In this document: positions 8,892-17,244 of the stretch, one piece after another
Position numbering within the stretch: position 1 is the first letter of the stretch
Layout of the letters: every line of letters starts with the position of its first letter
Assembly (NCBI GenBank): GCA_024226455.1
Contig: JAAELR010000442.1
Span: forward strand, 1 to 47,440
Source of the DNA: Paracoccaceae bacterium
Lineage (GTDB): Bacteria; Pseudomonadota; Alphaproteobacteria; Rhodobacterales; Rhodobacteraceae
Direction: 5' to 3'
Length of the DNA stretch: 47,440 bases
Made by a program: the position numbers and the translations under genes
Notes under the pieces: model-generated
What the model was told of the DNA's origin: nothing
What the model saw: only the letters and a program-made list of their open reading frames with translations
Database searches by the model: none

Positions 8892-9836
8892 ATGGTCGAC
8901 GAGGTCTGGCTGCATATCGGCGCGCCGAAAACCGGCACGTCCAACCTGCAAAAACGCTTTGCCGCCGACCGCAAGGTGCTGGCGGAGCAGGGGCTGGCCT
9001 ATCTGACGCCGCCGGGCAAGAACTGTTGCAACGACTTGGCGTTTGCGGTGAAACGCAACCGCTCTGATTTGCGCGACATGGCCGGGGCGCTGAACCGCGA
9101 GATCGAGATCCGGCCCGAGCCACGCGCGGTGATCTCCAGCGAAATGCTCTATGGCGTGCCGCCCGACATTCTGTTGAACCTGATGCCGGCGCTGGCCGCG
9201 CGGCCGTTGAATGTACTGGCCTACCTGCGACGCCAGGACCGGTTCATCGAGGCCATGTTCCTGCAGAAATCGAAAAATGGGCGATTCTTCGGCTCGATTG
9301 CCAGCTACATCAAGCGGTTTCAGGGCAGTGGATCGGACTTTCAGGCCATGCTGGCGCCTTGGGAACAGGCCGGTGGCGACGTCACACTGGTGCCACGGGT
9401 GCTGGAACCTGGGCAGCTGACCGGCGGCGATGTGGTAAGCGACGCCTTTTCGTTGATCGGATTGCCAGCGCCGCAGGTGGATGGAGAGGCACGGGTAAAC
9501 GTGTCACCGGGGCTGCACCGGGTGCAGATCTTGCAGGTGGCCGCGCGGCTTGGCGTGGTTAACCCGCGCCGCCTACAGAGGGAACTGTCGGCGAAGTACC
9601 CGCAAAAACCGGCAGAGCGCGCGCCGATCCTCAGCCAGGCCGAGCGGCGCGAATTCGTGGCGCGCTACGCGGCGGGAAACGAGGCGTTGCGGGCGCGCTA
9701 CTTTCCGCATGCCGACACGCTTTTCGACATGTCAGGCCTGGAGGGTGAAACGCCGCCCCAGGGCATCGCGCCCTTCACGGACGCGCAGTTGATGGAAGTG
9801 CAGCGCCTGATGGAGGTGATCGAGGAACTTCGCTGA
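8892..9836 (+). CDS. Sulfotransferase-like protein
   Basis: This 314-residue protein begins with VDEVWLHIGAPKTGTSNLQK, the classical 5'-phosphosulfate-binding loop of PAPS-dependent sulfotransferases: strand, then P-K-T-G-T-S. The lysine of the loop is present. A second landmark, 'LAYLRRQDRFIEAMFLQ', fits the 3'-phosphate-binding Arg/Ser segment (R-x-Q-D in this bacterial group). It follows the GT2 gene by 4 bp and is probably in the same transcript. The start at 8892 was chosen because upstream in-frame codons overlap the previous gene and precede the loop with unrelated sequence. Transfer of sulfate to a glycan made by the adjacent transferases is an inference from context. Confidence 0.8.
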   Translation: MVDEVWLHIGAPKTGTSNLQKRFAADRKVLAEQGLAYLTPPGKNCCNDLAFAVKRNRSDLRDMAGALNREIEIRPEPRAVISSEMLYGVPPDILLNLMPALAARPLNVLAYLRRQDRFIEAMFLQKSKNGRFFGSIASYIKRFQGSGSDFQAMLAPWEQAGGDVTLVPRVLEPGQLTGGDVVSDAFSLIGLPAPQVDGEARVNVSPGLHRVQILQVAARLGVVNPRRLQRELSAKYPQKPAERAPILSQAERREFVARYAAGNEALRARYFPHADTLFDMSGLEGETPPQGIAPFTDAQLMEVQRLMEVIEELR

Positions 9837-9839
9837 TCC

Positions 9840-10814
9840 TCAGGACTTTTCTGGCGTCTCGGGTTCGGCCAGCCAGTCCGGCAGGGCGCCCTTTTTCGCC
9901 AACACGGTCGTTGCCGCATTGAGGTTCCTTCGAAAAACAGGACCGTTCTGGCGGCTCCTGAGCACGTAGTCGCAAAGCAGCGCCACGCGCAGTGGATTGC
10001 CGCGGCGTCCGGTCGCCTGCAACAGTGACCGAAGGTACGGCCCATGTGTGCGGCGCTTGCGCAGCAGGTCAAAGAAGACGTGCGCGCTGAGGTGGTCCAC
10101 GCTGGCCAATTCGATGACCTGGTGCAGCAGGTCCATCTCACGCAAACCCCGCTCGACCGCTCCGCCGAAATGGCGGCAGGCCAGCCGCGTCACGTTGGGG
10201 CCGCGAAACAGGCTGGCATGGATGTGATCCAGCGGCTGATACGGGTCGAAGAGGACAAATGCCTCGCCGGCACCCTCTAGCATGTCGGGGGCATAGCCAT
10301 AGCGGTCGTCGAAGGAGAATCGCCGGGCCGCAGGAAAGCGGTGATCCCACCCTGCCCGGCTGGTGTCCAGCGTCGCCTGCGGCGAGATTGCCACAACCGT
10401 CGCGCCCGGCGCGGCGACCGAAAAGGCACAGGCAGAATAGGCGCCGGTGCCGGCGCCATAGAACAGAACCTGTTCGAAATCCTCAAAGAACATATCATCG
10501 ACCAGCCGGTCCATGAATTCATAGACGCACGGATTGCGAAACCAAGTTTCCTTGCGCGCAGTCATCTGCAGAAGCGAGCAGTTCTTGTCCTCGACGAAAT
10601 CCAGCCCCAAGGGCATGCCATCGGGTGAGGCGGCGATTGTGTGCCCGGCCAGTTCGAATGTTACCAGCAGCTTGGGGCCGCGTGCGATGAACGTGGCGAT
10701 GTGGTTTGCGTCTAGTTCGGTCTGGAACCCGCCTTCGCCCAGGTCGTCGCCTAGTGCCGCCAGCATCTCGCCCGGCGTTGCTACCTTGTCCAGTTTCGCC
10801 ACTTTCTTGACCAT
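9840..10814 (-). CDS. Alpha/beta-hydrolase-like protein without the nucleophile serine
   Basis: This 324-residue protein is homologous along its middle and C-terminus to the last domain of the 1742-residue protein. Shared blocks include F-x-x-VLFYG, ATVVAISPQATLD, a (L/D)FDPYxP segment and a C-terminal helical region ending with LCDYVLRSR versus ICEYTLRKR. At the nucleophile elbow the giant protein has G-T-S-M-G-G, whereas this one has G-A-G-T-G-A, so the serine is a glycine. It may bind a ligand without hydrolysis or act as a structural partner. Its stop lies 3 bp from the convergent sulfotransferase stop. The ATG at 10814 has an AAAGGG upstream, and the gene lies 23 bp downstream of the GT-methyltransferase gene on the same strand. 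Reported annotations of relatives as PAPS reductase are not supported by any motif I see. Confidence 0.75.
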   Translation of the reverse strand: MVKKVAKLDKVATPGEMLAALGDDLGEGGFQTELDANHIATFIARGPKLLVTFELAGHTIAASPDGMPLGLDFVEDKNCSLLQMTARKETWFRNPCVYEFMDRLVDDMFFEDFEQVLFYGAGTGAYSACAFSVAAPGATVVAISPQATLDTSRAGWDHRFPAARRFSFDDRYGYAPDMLEGAGEAFVLFDPYQPLDHIHASLFRGPNVTRLACRHFGGAVERGLREMDLLHQVIELASVDHLSAHVFFDLLRKRRTHGPYLRSLLQATGRRGNPLRVALLCDYVLRSRQNGPVFRRNLNAATTVLAKKGALPDWLAEPETPEKS

Positions 10815-10837
10815 CCGCTACCCTTTTCACCCATGCT

Positions 10838-12376
10838 TCAGCGCTTGTGAAGCACGAGTATCTGATCGCGCCGTTTCTTCTGGAAGTTCGCCTGAAAGAT
10901 GAAGCAACCAGAAATGTCGGCTCGTACGTTGTTCAATTCCGCCTTTGCCCCCTCGTCGGGAAGGTCGAAGACACCGGTCTCCAGATAGCCGTGGAAAATC
11001 GCCGATGTTTTGACCGAACCTTGTTTTTCCAGCGACGCGGGCTGGGTGCGCAGATCCTCGACGATATAGAGCCCCCCCGAGGCGAGGCGCGGGAAGATAG
11101 CGCGCAGGGCGTTCTGCTGGTGGTGGCTGACATGGGTGGCGTCGTCGATCACGATATCGGGATTCTTGTCCAGCGCAGCGGCGATCTCATCGGGGTTTTC
11201 CAAGGTGACTTGTTGGTATTTCACACGTTTGTCGCGAACGGGCAGGGGCGCGGGGGCGGGGCGGTCCAACGCGGTGATTTCAGCCTTTGGAAAGTACTCC
11301 AGCCACATCTGCAGCGTCTGTTTCGCCAGATCGGTCCAATTCTCTGGCGCGTCCACGGCCGCGCCGCCGTCGAGGCCGATCAGCGCGATCTTCAGCTTGC
11401 GCTGGCGCAGCGGCAGGAAAAGCATCTGGTAGAGTTCGGTGAACCGGTGCCGGCTTGAGCCTCGGTCAGAGCCGCGCGCGTCTGCCAGATCGGTGAGGTT
11501 CACAAGGCCGCGGCCCCGCCTTTGTTCGGGCGTCAGCGCCACCGGTTTCGGTGACGGTTTGGGCAGCGGCGCGTCCGAAGGCACGACGCTGTGTTTGCGC
11601 AACAATCGCCCGATCAGCGAGTCCGGATGCGGCTCGCCGTCCCCCTGCGCGATGCGCGCGCGCATCCGGCGCCCGTAGAAATGGATCGACAGGGTTTCCG
11701 GCGTGATGAAGCGCTCTGCATTGGCGCCGGGGCGCACCATCGACCCGCGCTCTTTGAATCCGATGGGATAGAGCGCCGCGCGTGGCAGTGCGTGGCGGAT
11801 CTCTCCGGTCTTGTGCAGGAAATGGGTCAGGGCCCTAGGCCCCCAGGCACCCCATTGCTGGTCTCCGACGCCGATCGGATTACCGCTGTCTCTTGCGGCG
11901 CGCAACTGGTCCTGTTCGGCGGTGGGCAGCCATTCGGGGATGGCGAACTCGTCGGCGGTGAAGGCGATCAGTTCGCGCAGAGTTTCGCTATCGCGGGGCA
12001 GGCCAAGTACGCCATTATTGACGTGATGGGGGGATTCCCACCCGTGGAAATGGCCGTTCGCGGTTTTGAAGGGGCGCACGCAATAGGCATCGGTGTCTGC
12101 CCAGATCATATGGTCGTGCTGCGCCAGCAAGTGATAGCGGAACCTGTCTGCCTGCGGCGCCGGGCTGCCGGTGCGGCTGTGCCGGATAAATCCGTCGGTC
12201 GGCAGCACTCTGTTTGCATCGGCTATCTCGACCCCGTCGGGCACATGCTTGACTGGGCCATAGGTATAAAGCTTGACGTGATGGCCTGCGTCGAGAAAGG
12301 AGATGAGACAAAGCTGTTCGAGGAAACTCAAAGTCCCGCCGATCCAGAGCGCACCGATCTGATAGTCTTGTGGCAT
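10838..12376 (-). CDS. DXD glycosyltransferase fused to a class I SAM methyltransferase-like domain
   Basis: The 512-residue product has two halves. Residues ~5-290 are a fourth copy of the DXD sugar-transferase unit: IGALWIGGTLSFLEQLCL, GSPAPQADRFRYHLL, and WADTDAYCVRPF, where the acidic motif is D-T-D. Residues ~315-512 resemble the macrocin-type/CmcI-like O-methyltransferase fold. The key landmarks are LQMWLEYFPKAEITALD, then IVIDDATHVSHHQQNAL (metal-binding D-D...H) and GGLYIVED. The glycine-rich SAM loop (IALIGLDGGAAVD) is atypical. A bifunctional enzyme that adds and then methylates a sugar would fit, but this is inferred. The gene is divergent from the next GT2 gene across about 100 bp and probably co-transcribed with the hydrolase-like gene downstream. 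Confidence 0.8.
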   Translation of the reverse strand: MPQDYQIGALWIGGTLSFLEQLCLISFLDAGHHVKLYTYGPVKHVPDGVEIADANRVLPTDGFIRHSRTGSPAPQADRFRYHLLAQHDHMIWADTDAYCVRPFKTANGHFHGWESPHHVNNGVLGLPRDSETLRELIAFTADEFAIPEWLPTAEQDQLRAARDSGNPIGVGDQQWGAWGPRALTHFLHKTGEIRHALPRAALYPIGFKERGSMVRPGANAERFITPETLSIHFYGRRMRARIAQGDGEPHPDSLIGRLLRKHSVVPSDAPLPKPSPKPVALTPEQRRGRGLVNLTDLADARGSDRGSSRHRFTELYQMLFLPLRQRKLKIALIGLDGGAAVDAPENWTDLAKQTLQMWLEYFPKAEITALDRPAPAPLPVRDKRVKYQQVTLENPDEIAAALDKNPDIVIDDATHVSHHQQNALRAIFPRLASGGLYIVEDLRTQPASLEKQGSVKTSAIFHGYLETGVFDLPDEGAKAELNNVRADISGCFIFQANFQKKRRDQILVLHKR

Positions 12377-12477
12377 TCAACAATACCTCGTTTCCCCCCG
12401 CTATCTGTGCAACAACGGAAACAATCGAGCAAGGGTTTGCAGATGCGAGGAACAAACGCAATGACGCTTTGGGGTGA

Positions 12478-13530
12478 ATGGCTTCCGCGTCGGTGGCGTG
12501 GGTGAGGGTTCTGCTGGTCTCTGCGCTGCGCGACGAGGCGCTGCATCTGGCCGAGTGGGTGGCCCACCACCGAGCTGCAGGGGTTACGGACTTTCTTTTG
12601 TTCTCCAACGATTGCAGCGACGGCACCGACGCAATGCTGAAGGCCCTGGCGCCGATGGGCGTGGTGCATCTGCGCAACCTGCCACCACAGGGCAAATCGC
12701 TGCAGTGGAACGCGCTGAGAGAGGCCTGGCACCATCCGTTGCGCAAGTCCGCCGACTGGGTGCTTTGCATCGACAGCGACGAGTTCGTCAATCTGCGCGC
12801 GCCGCTCGGCTCGCTGGCCGATCTGGTCGCGGCTTGCGGCGATGCGGACGCGATAGCGCTGCCCTGGCGGCTTTTTGGTCATGCCGGGCAGGCCCGGCAG
12901 AGCACCCAACTGACGACAGAGGTCTTTACCCGCGCCGCGCCAGCGGGCTGCGACTATCCGGTGGGCGGGCGGCAGTTCAAGACCCTGTTTCGCGCTCACG
13001 GGCCGTTCCGTCAGATCGGTGTGCATCGGCCGAAGCTGAAGAAGGATGCGCAGGCGGTCTGGACCGACGGCTCTGGTGCGCGGATGCCGGTGGGATTTGC
13101 CCAGGCGGAACAACGGATCAACCTATACGGCTTGGCAGAGGCCAGCGCTTTGGTGCAGCTCAACCACTATTCGGTGCGCTCTGCCGAAAGCTTCATGCTG
13201 AAGCGCGCCCGCGGGCTGCCGAACCGACGCTCCAAGGAGATTGGGCTGACCTATTGGGTCGAGCGGAATTTCAACACAGTGGAAGACACCAGCATAGCGC
13301 GCATGTTGCCTGATACCAGGATACTCCTGGACCAGATCATGGCGCTGCCGGGTATGGCCGGGCTGCAGAACGAAGCGGGTGTGCACCACCGTACACAGTT
13401 TGCGGAATTGATGCGGCAGACCGACGAGATCAAGCTCTACGGGCGTCTATTGCTGATGGCCACGGCGACGCCGCTGGCGCCTGATACCGTTGCCGGGCTG
13501 GTGCGCCTATATCAGGTCAGCCATGGTTGA
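12478..13530 (+). CDS. GT2-like family glycosyltransferase
   Basis: This 350-residue protein is a divergent copy of the GT2-like module. It carries LVSALRDEALHLAEWVAHH, NDCSDGTDAML, C-I-DSDEFVNLRAPLG (a DSD rather than the DVD of its relatives), LPWRLFGH, GVHRPKLK, and LVQLNHYSVRSAESFMLKRARG. The ATG at 12478 is the first in frame and is preceded by GGGGTGA at short spacing. An internal GTG nearer the first conserved strand (around 12496) is an alternative start. Its last codons overlap the start of the next gene by 8 bp, so translation is probably coupled. Confidence 0.8.
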   Translation: MASASVAWVRVLLVSALRDEALHLAEWVAHHRAAGVTDFLLFSNDCSDGTDAMLKALAPMGVVHLRNLPPQGKSLQWNALREAWHHPLRKSADWVLCIDSDEFVNLRAPLGSLADLVAACGDADAIALPWRLFGHAGQARQSTQLTTEVFTRAAPAGCDYPVGGRQFKTLFRAHGPFRQIGVHRPKLKKDAQAVWTDGSGARMPVGFAQAEQRINLYGLAEASALVQLNHYSVRSAESFMLKRARGLPNRRSKEIGLTYWVERNFNTVEDTSIARMLPDTRILLDQIMALPGMAGLQNEAGVHHRTQFAELMRQTDEIKLYGRLLLMATATPLAPDTVAGLVRLYQVSHG

Positions 13531-15790
13531 CCGGGCGGTGTTTCACAGGCGAGAACTGCGGGCGGTCAAGGTGGCTGGCCTGCTTGTGCTCGACACCCTG
13601 CGCTGGCCGACACCTTTTGGCAGCGCGTTGCGGCTCTATCTGGGCCGCGGTGGCGACCCGGGGTTGCTGGTGCAGCCCAAGGGTGAGGCGGTCACGCTGG
13701 ACGAGCCGGAGATGGTTAGTGGCAACGTCATCGTTACCGGCACCGCGCCCGAGGGTGATGAGGCGTTGACGCTGAAGCTGGCCGCCGGCGGGTTCAGCCT
13801 GCCGGTTTCGGTGCCCGATCCGGGGCTGTTCGACGATCTGAACGTTTTCGTGGCGCAGCGGCATCGCGAGACCGCCGATCAGGTGGCCGGCTGGCTGGGC
13901 TATCATGTGGCACATCATGGGCTGGAGGCTTTGCTGCTGTTCGATCGGGCGCCGCCGGGGCAGGGACGCGAGCAGTTCGCGCAGGCGCTTCAGGCGGCGA
14001 TTGCCGGGATGGAGGGGCTGAAACGCGCGGTTCTGGTCACCGCGCCGCTGCCGCTCGGCTGCGCCGACATGCCCGCGCTGGGCGACCCGGCCATGGCGCC
14101 ACGCGCCAAGGACCGCACCTTTGCCGCTGATCCCTGGCGCGCCGCGCTGAACCAGCCCGTGCTCTATGATATCCTGAAATGGCGCTTTCTCAGCCGGGCA
14201 GGGGCGGTGATTGCGCTCGATCCCTGCGATATCCTGCGTCTGCCCGTTGATGGCATCGGTGTTTTCGAGGCCTGCCGCCAGTCGCATACCGGTGTAATGT
14301 GGGTTGTGGGAGAACTGATCTATCCCTGGCGCGTCCGCAAGGGGCAGGTGCCGCTGCTGGCAGACCATATCTGCCGCGCCCACCCCGCCGCCGATGCACC
14401 GCGGAGCTGGGCCGTGGCCCCAAGGCGGTTGGCGGCGAGGGCGGTCTGGCTGCCGCAGGAAGTTACCGGGACGCAGGTGGTGGCCGAACAAGTGGTTGAG
14501 TATGACCGTGCGCAGTCGGTGCTTTTTGCCGAGGCCGAGGTGGCGGCGCTGGTCAACAAGGACCTGCTTGAGCGGGACGAGGCGCTGCTCGAGCGCGCTC
14601 GCGACGCCCTTGGCCACCGCCCGGTGCTGCCGCCAGAGCGCAAGGCAGCACTCGTTCCGGCCAACTTCGCGCCGCTGTCGGATCGAGTTGTGATCGTCAC
14701 CTGCATGAAAAACGAGGGGCCGTTCATTCTGGAATGGCTGGCCTGGCACCGGATGACCGGGGTCGATGATTTCCTGATTTACACCAACGATTGCGATGAC
14801 GGCACCGACCGGCTGCTCGACCTGCTACAGGACCGCGGCCTGGTGCAGCGCCGCGACAACCCTTTTCGCGACACCAGCGGCAGGCCGCAGCAATCGGCGC
14901 TGAAGGCGGCCCAATTGGAACCGGTGCTTGAACAGGCCGGCTGGATCGTCGCGATGGATGTGGATGAGTTCATCAACGTCCATACCGGCGGCGGGCGGCT
15001 GCCGGATCTCTTTGCGGCCATGGGTGAGGCCAACATGATCTCGATGACATGGCGTCTGTTCGGCAATTCCGACATCGAGGTTTTCGAGGACCGCCCGGTC
15101 ACCGAGCAATTCACCCGTTGCGCACCGCATCTGATCCGCCGGCCGCATCAGGCCTGGGGTCTCAAAACGCTGTTCCGCAATCTTGGCTACTGGGACAGCC
15201 TGGGTGTGCACCGTCCGCGCGGGCCCAGGGGAGACGGTATCAAATGGGTCAACGGTTCGGGCCAACCGATGCCGGAACGCATGCTGCGCACCGGCTGGCG
15301 CAGCGCGATGGACAGCTACGGCTACGACCTGGTGACCCTGAACCACTACTCGGTGCGCAGCGTGGAAAGCTTTCTGGTCAAACGCGACCGGGGTCGGGTC
15401 AACCACTTGGCCCGCGATCAGGGCGAGGCGTACTGGTTTCGGATGAACAACAACGACGAGCAGGATCTCTCGATCCAACGCCATTCTGCGGCATTGGAGG
15501 CAGAGATCGCGGCGCTGAAATCCGACCCCGACATCGCGGCGCTGCATGAAATCACGGTGGCCGCGCACCAGGCGAAGATTGCCGCGCTTTTGCACGATCC
15601 GAGCTTTTCGGCACTTCATGCGCGACTTTGCAGCGACCGATTGCGCCGGCTTTCCCGGCTGCACCGGCATTTCGGGATGAATGTCTTTCTGCGCGGCCCC
15701 GGTGTGGTGCCCGAACGGGTATTCGAGCCCGACCTGCCGGCGAATTTCTTTTTCAACACCGCTCGACCCAAGGGAAAGGCGGCAGAATAG
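13523..15790 (+). CDS. Two-domain GT2-like glycosyltransferase
   Basis: The 755-residue product has a complete GT2-like module in its second half (~391-700). It has CMKNEGPFILEWLAWH, YTNDCDDGTDRLL, A-M-DVDEFINVHTGGGRL, WRLFGNSDIEVFEDRPVTEQF, GVHRPRG, and LNHYSVRSVESFLVKRDRGR. The first half (~1-385) has its own fold with landmarks LNVFVAQRHRETADQVAGWLGYH, FDRAPPGQ, IALDPCDIL, IYPWRVRKG and LADHICRAH. This resembles a highly diverged GT-A domain in which an acidic pair remains in a D-P-C-D context. The start at 13523 overlaps the previous gene by eight bases; an earlier in-frame ATG at 13490 would lengthen the overlap and lacks support. Specificity is unknown. Confidence 0.8.
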   Translation: MVDRAVFHRRELRAVKVAGLLVLDTLRWPTPFGSALRLYLGRGGDPGLLVQPKGEAVTLDEPEMVSGNVIVTGTAPEGDEALTLKLAAGGFSLPVSVPDPGLFDDLNVFVAQRHRETADQVAGWLGYHVAHHGLEALLLFDRAPPGQGREQFAQALQAAIAGMEGLKRAVLVTAPLPLGCADMPALGDPAMAPRAKDRTFAADPWRAALNQPVLYDILKWRFLSRAGAVIALDPCDILRLPVDGIGVFEACRQSHTGVMWVVGELIYPWRVRKGQVPLLADHICRAHPAADAPRSWAVAPRRLAARAVWLPQEVTGTQVVAEQVVEYDRAQSVLFAEAEVAALVNKDLLERDEALLERARDALGHRPVLPPERKAALVPANFAPLSDRVVIVTCMKNEGPFILEWLAWHRMTGVDDFLIYTNDCDDGTDRLLDLLQDRGLVQRRDNPFRDTSGRPQQSALKAAQLEPVLEQAGWIVAMDVDEFINVHTGGGRLPDLFAAMGEANMISMTWRLFGNSDIEVFEDRPVTEQFTRCAPHLIRRPHQAWGLKTLFRNLGYWDSLGVHRPRGPRGDGIKWVNGSGQPMPERMLRTGWRSAMDSYGYDLVTLNHYSVRSVESFLVKRDRGRVNHLARDQGEAYWFRMNNNDEQDLSIQRHSAALEAEIAALKSDPDIAALHEITVAAHQAKIAALLHDPSFSALHARLCSDRLRRLSRLHRHFGMNVFLRGPGVVPERVFEPDLPANFFFNTARPKGKAAE

Positions 15791-15905
15791 CATCCGACGG
15801 TTGCGCGCGGACCGATAGGGTATTAGTTGAATCCACAGGACCTTTCGGCAACAACCCGAAATGACCTGATGGTGAGGTGCAGCGAAGAGGCGTAACAGAC
15901 AGCGC

Positions 15906-16802
15906 ATGAAATTCGGCAGTCCCGCAATCACTTTCGTCTATCATCTCGGCGCGCATTGCACCGACGAGAACACGCTGATCCGTTCGCTGATGAAGAATGG
16001 CAACGATCTGAACAAAAACAAGATCATCGTGCCCCGGCCGCGTCGTTATCGCAGACTGCTTGGGGACGTCATGAACAAGTACCGCGGCGACCCGATGCCC
16101 GAGGACGAACAGAAGAGACTGTTCGAGATGATCCTGATGGGCTACCCGGCCGAGCGGGTGATCGTCGGCGATGAAAACTATCTGTGCTGGCCGCAGAAGA
16201 TCTTCGATGCCGGCCAGTTCTACAGCACGGTCCCGTTCCGCAGCACCTGGGTGCGGTATCTGTTTCCGGAAAACCCTTGCGAGTTTTTTCTCGCCATCCG
16301 CAACCCGGCGACGTTCGTGCCTGCGGTCTTCGCGGCCAGCAAGGCAGATGACTTCGAAAGTTTCATGTCCGGGGCCGACCCGCTCCAGCTGCGCTGGGCC
16401 CGGGTGATCCAGGATCTGCAAGACAACAATCCCGGCTGCGCGATTACCGTCTGGTGCAACGAGGATACGCCTCTGGTCTGGCCGACCATCCTGCGTGAGC
16501 TTTCGGATGCCGATGATGACCTGCCTCTGGACGGCGAGCTTGACGTGCTTCGCGGGATCATGACCGAGGACGGGTTCGAGCGGATGCAAACCTATCTGGC
16601 GACACATGCCCCGCCCAGCGAGATCCAGCGCCGCCGGGTGTTCGCCGCGTTCCTGGACAAGTTCGCCATTGAGGAGGCGCTGGAAGAGGATATCGATCTA
16701 CCGGGGTGGACCCCGGAACTGGTCGACCGGATCACCGCGAACTACGAAGACGACGTCTATCAGATAGAGCGAATGTCAGGGGTGAACTTCATCGCCACCT
16801 GA
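15906..16802 (+). CDS. Sulfotransferase-related protein with altered PAPS loop
   Basis: This 298-residue protein opens with AITFVYHLGAHCTDENTLIR, which aligns in position and shape with the H-(I/L)-G-A-x-K-T-x-T loop of the sulfotransferase at 8892. The critical lysine is a cysteine and the following residues are T-D-E. Later segments (YLFPENPCEFFLAIRNPATFVPAVF) match the 3'-phosphate-binding region with R-N-P. The C-terminal part is acidic and mostly helical. Loss of the loop lysine suggests it does not use PAPS in the usual way. It sits 115 bp after the two-domain glycosyltransferase on the same strand and closes the glycan island. There is no strong ribosome site before the ATG. Confidence 0.65.
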   Translation: MKFGSPAITFVYHLGAHCTDENTLIRSLMKNGNDLNKNKIIVPRPRRYRRLLGDVMNKYRGDPMPEDEQKRLFEMILMGYPAERVIVGDENYLCWPQKIFDAGQFYSTVPFRSTWVRYLFPENPCEFFLAIRNPATFVPAVFAASKADDFESFMSGADPLQLRWARVIQDLQDNNPGCAITVWCNEDTPLVWPTILRELSDADDDLPLDGELDVLRGIMTEDGFERMQTYLATHAPPSEIQRRRVFAAFLDKFAIEEALEEDIDLPGWTPELVDRITANYEDDVYQIERMSGVNFIAT

Positions 16803-16807
16803 GCGGT

Positions 16808-17008
16808 TCAGCGTGTCCGGACCAGGTCGTATTCACCGATGCTGCGTATTGCGCAAAAAACCCTGGCGGGAACCGCCAGCAGGCCGGGGCCCGCGGTATT
16901 GGACCGGTCGCCACTGCTGAATTCGGTCGGCGTGGAATAGATGCGTCCGAATTCCTCTTCGGTGGTTTGATCCATCGGAAAGGAACGGGTCTTGGCCATA
17001 TAAGGCAT
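16808..17008 (-). CDS. Small conserved-looking hypothetical protein
   Basis: The minus-strand frame has no stop for over 100 codons, and its last 66 residues look protein-like: MAKTRSFPMDQTTEEEFG near the start and a C-terminal IRSIGEYDLVRTR. The ATG at 17008 has a GGCGGAAAG just upstream, at short spacing. In-frame ATGs at 17035 and further upstream are possible. It converges with the sulfotransferase-like gene, ending 5 bp from its stop. No function is recognised. A chance ORF in high-G+C DNA remains possible. Confidence 0.4.
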   Translation of the reverse strand: MPYMAKTRSFPMDQTTEEEFGRIYSTPTEFSSGDRSNTAGPGLLAVPARVFCAIRSIGEYDLVRTR

Positions 17009-17244
17009 CTTTCCGCCGGGCACTGCATCGCCCATTGCTAGTTGCATCACTCGCCGGGAAAACCGGGACATTGCCATTCTGGCCATCACCTTGCCCTCAC
17101 ACTGTTTACGCAACAGCATCAATCGCGGGCAACAATGGTGATCGGTTGGCCAAACCGGGGCATCAAACGTGCCATTTGGGGGTGAAATCCGGGCAACTGC
17201 CCGGGCTTCGCCCTCAAACCTTCACATTTAGGTTGGCGGTGGCG

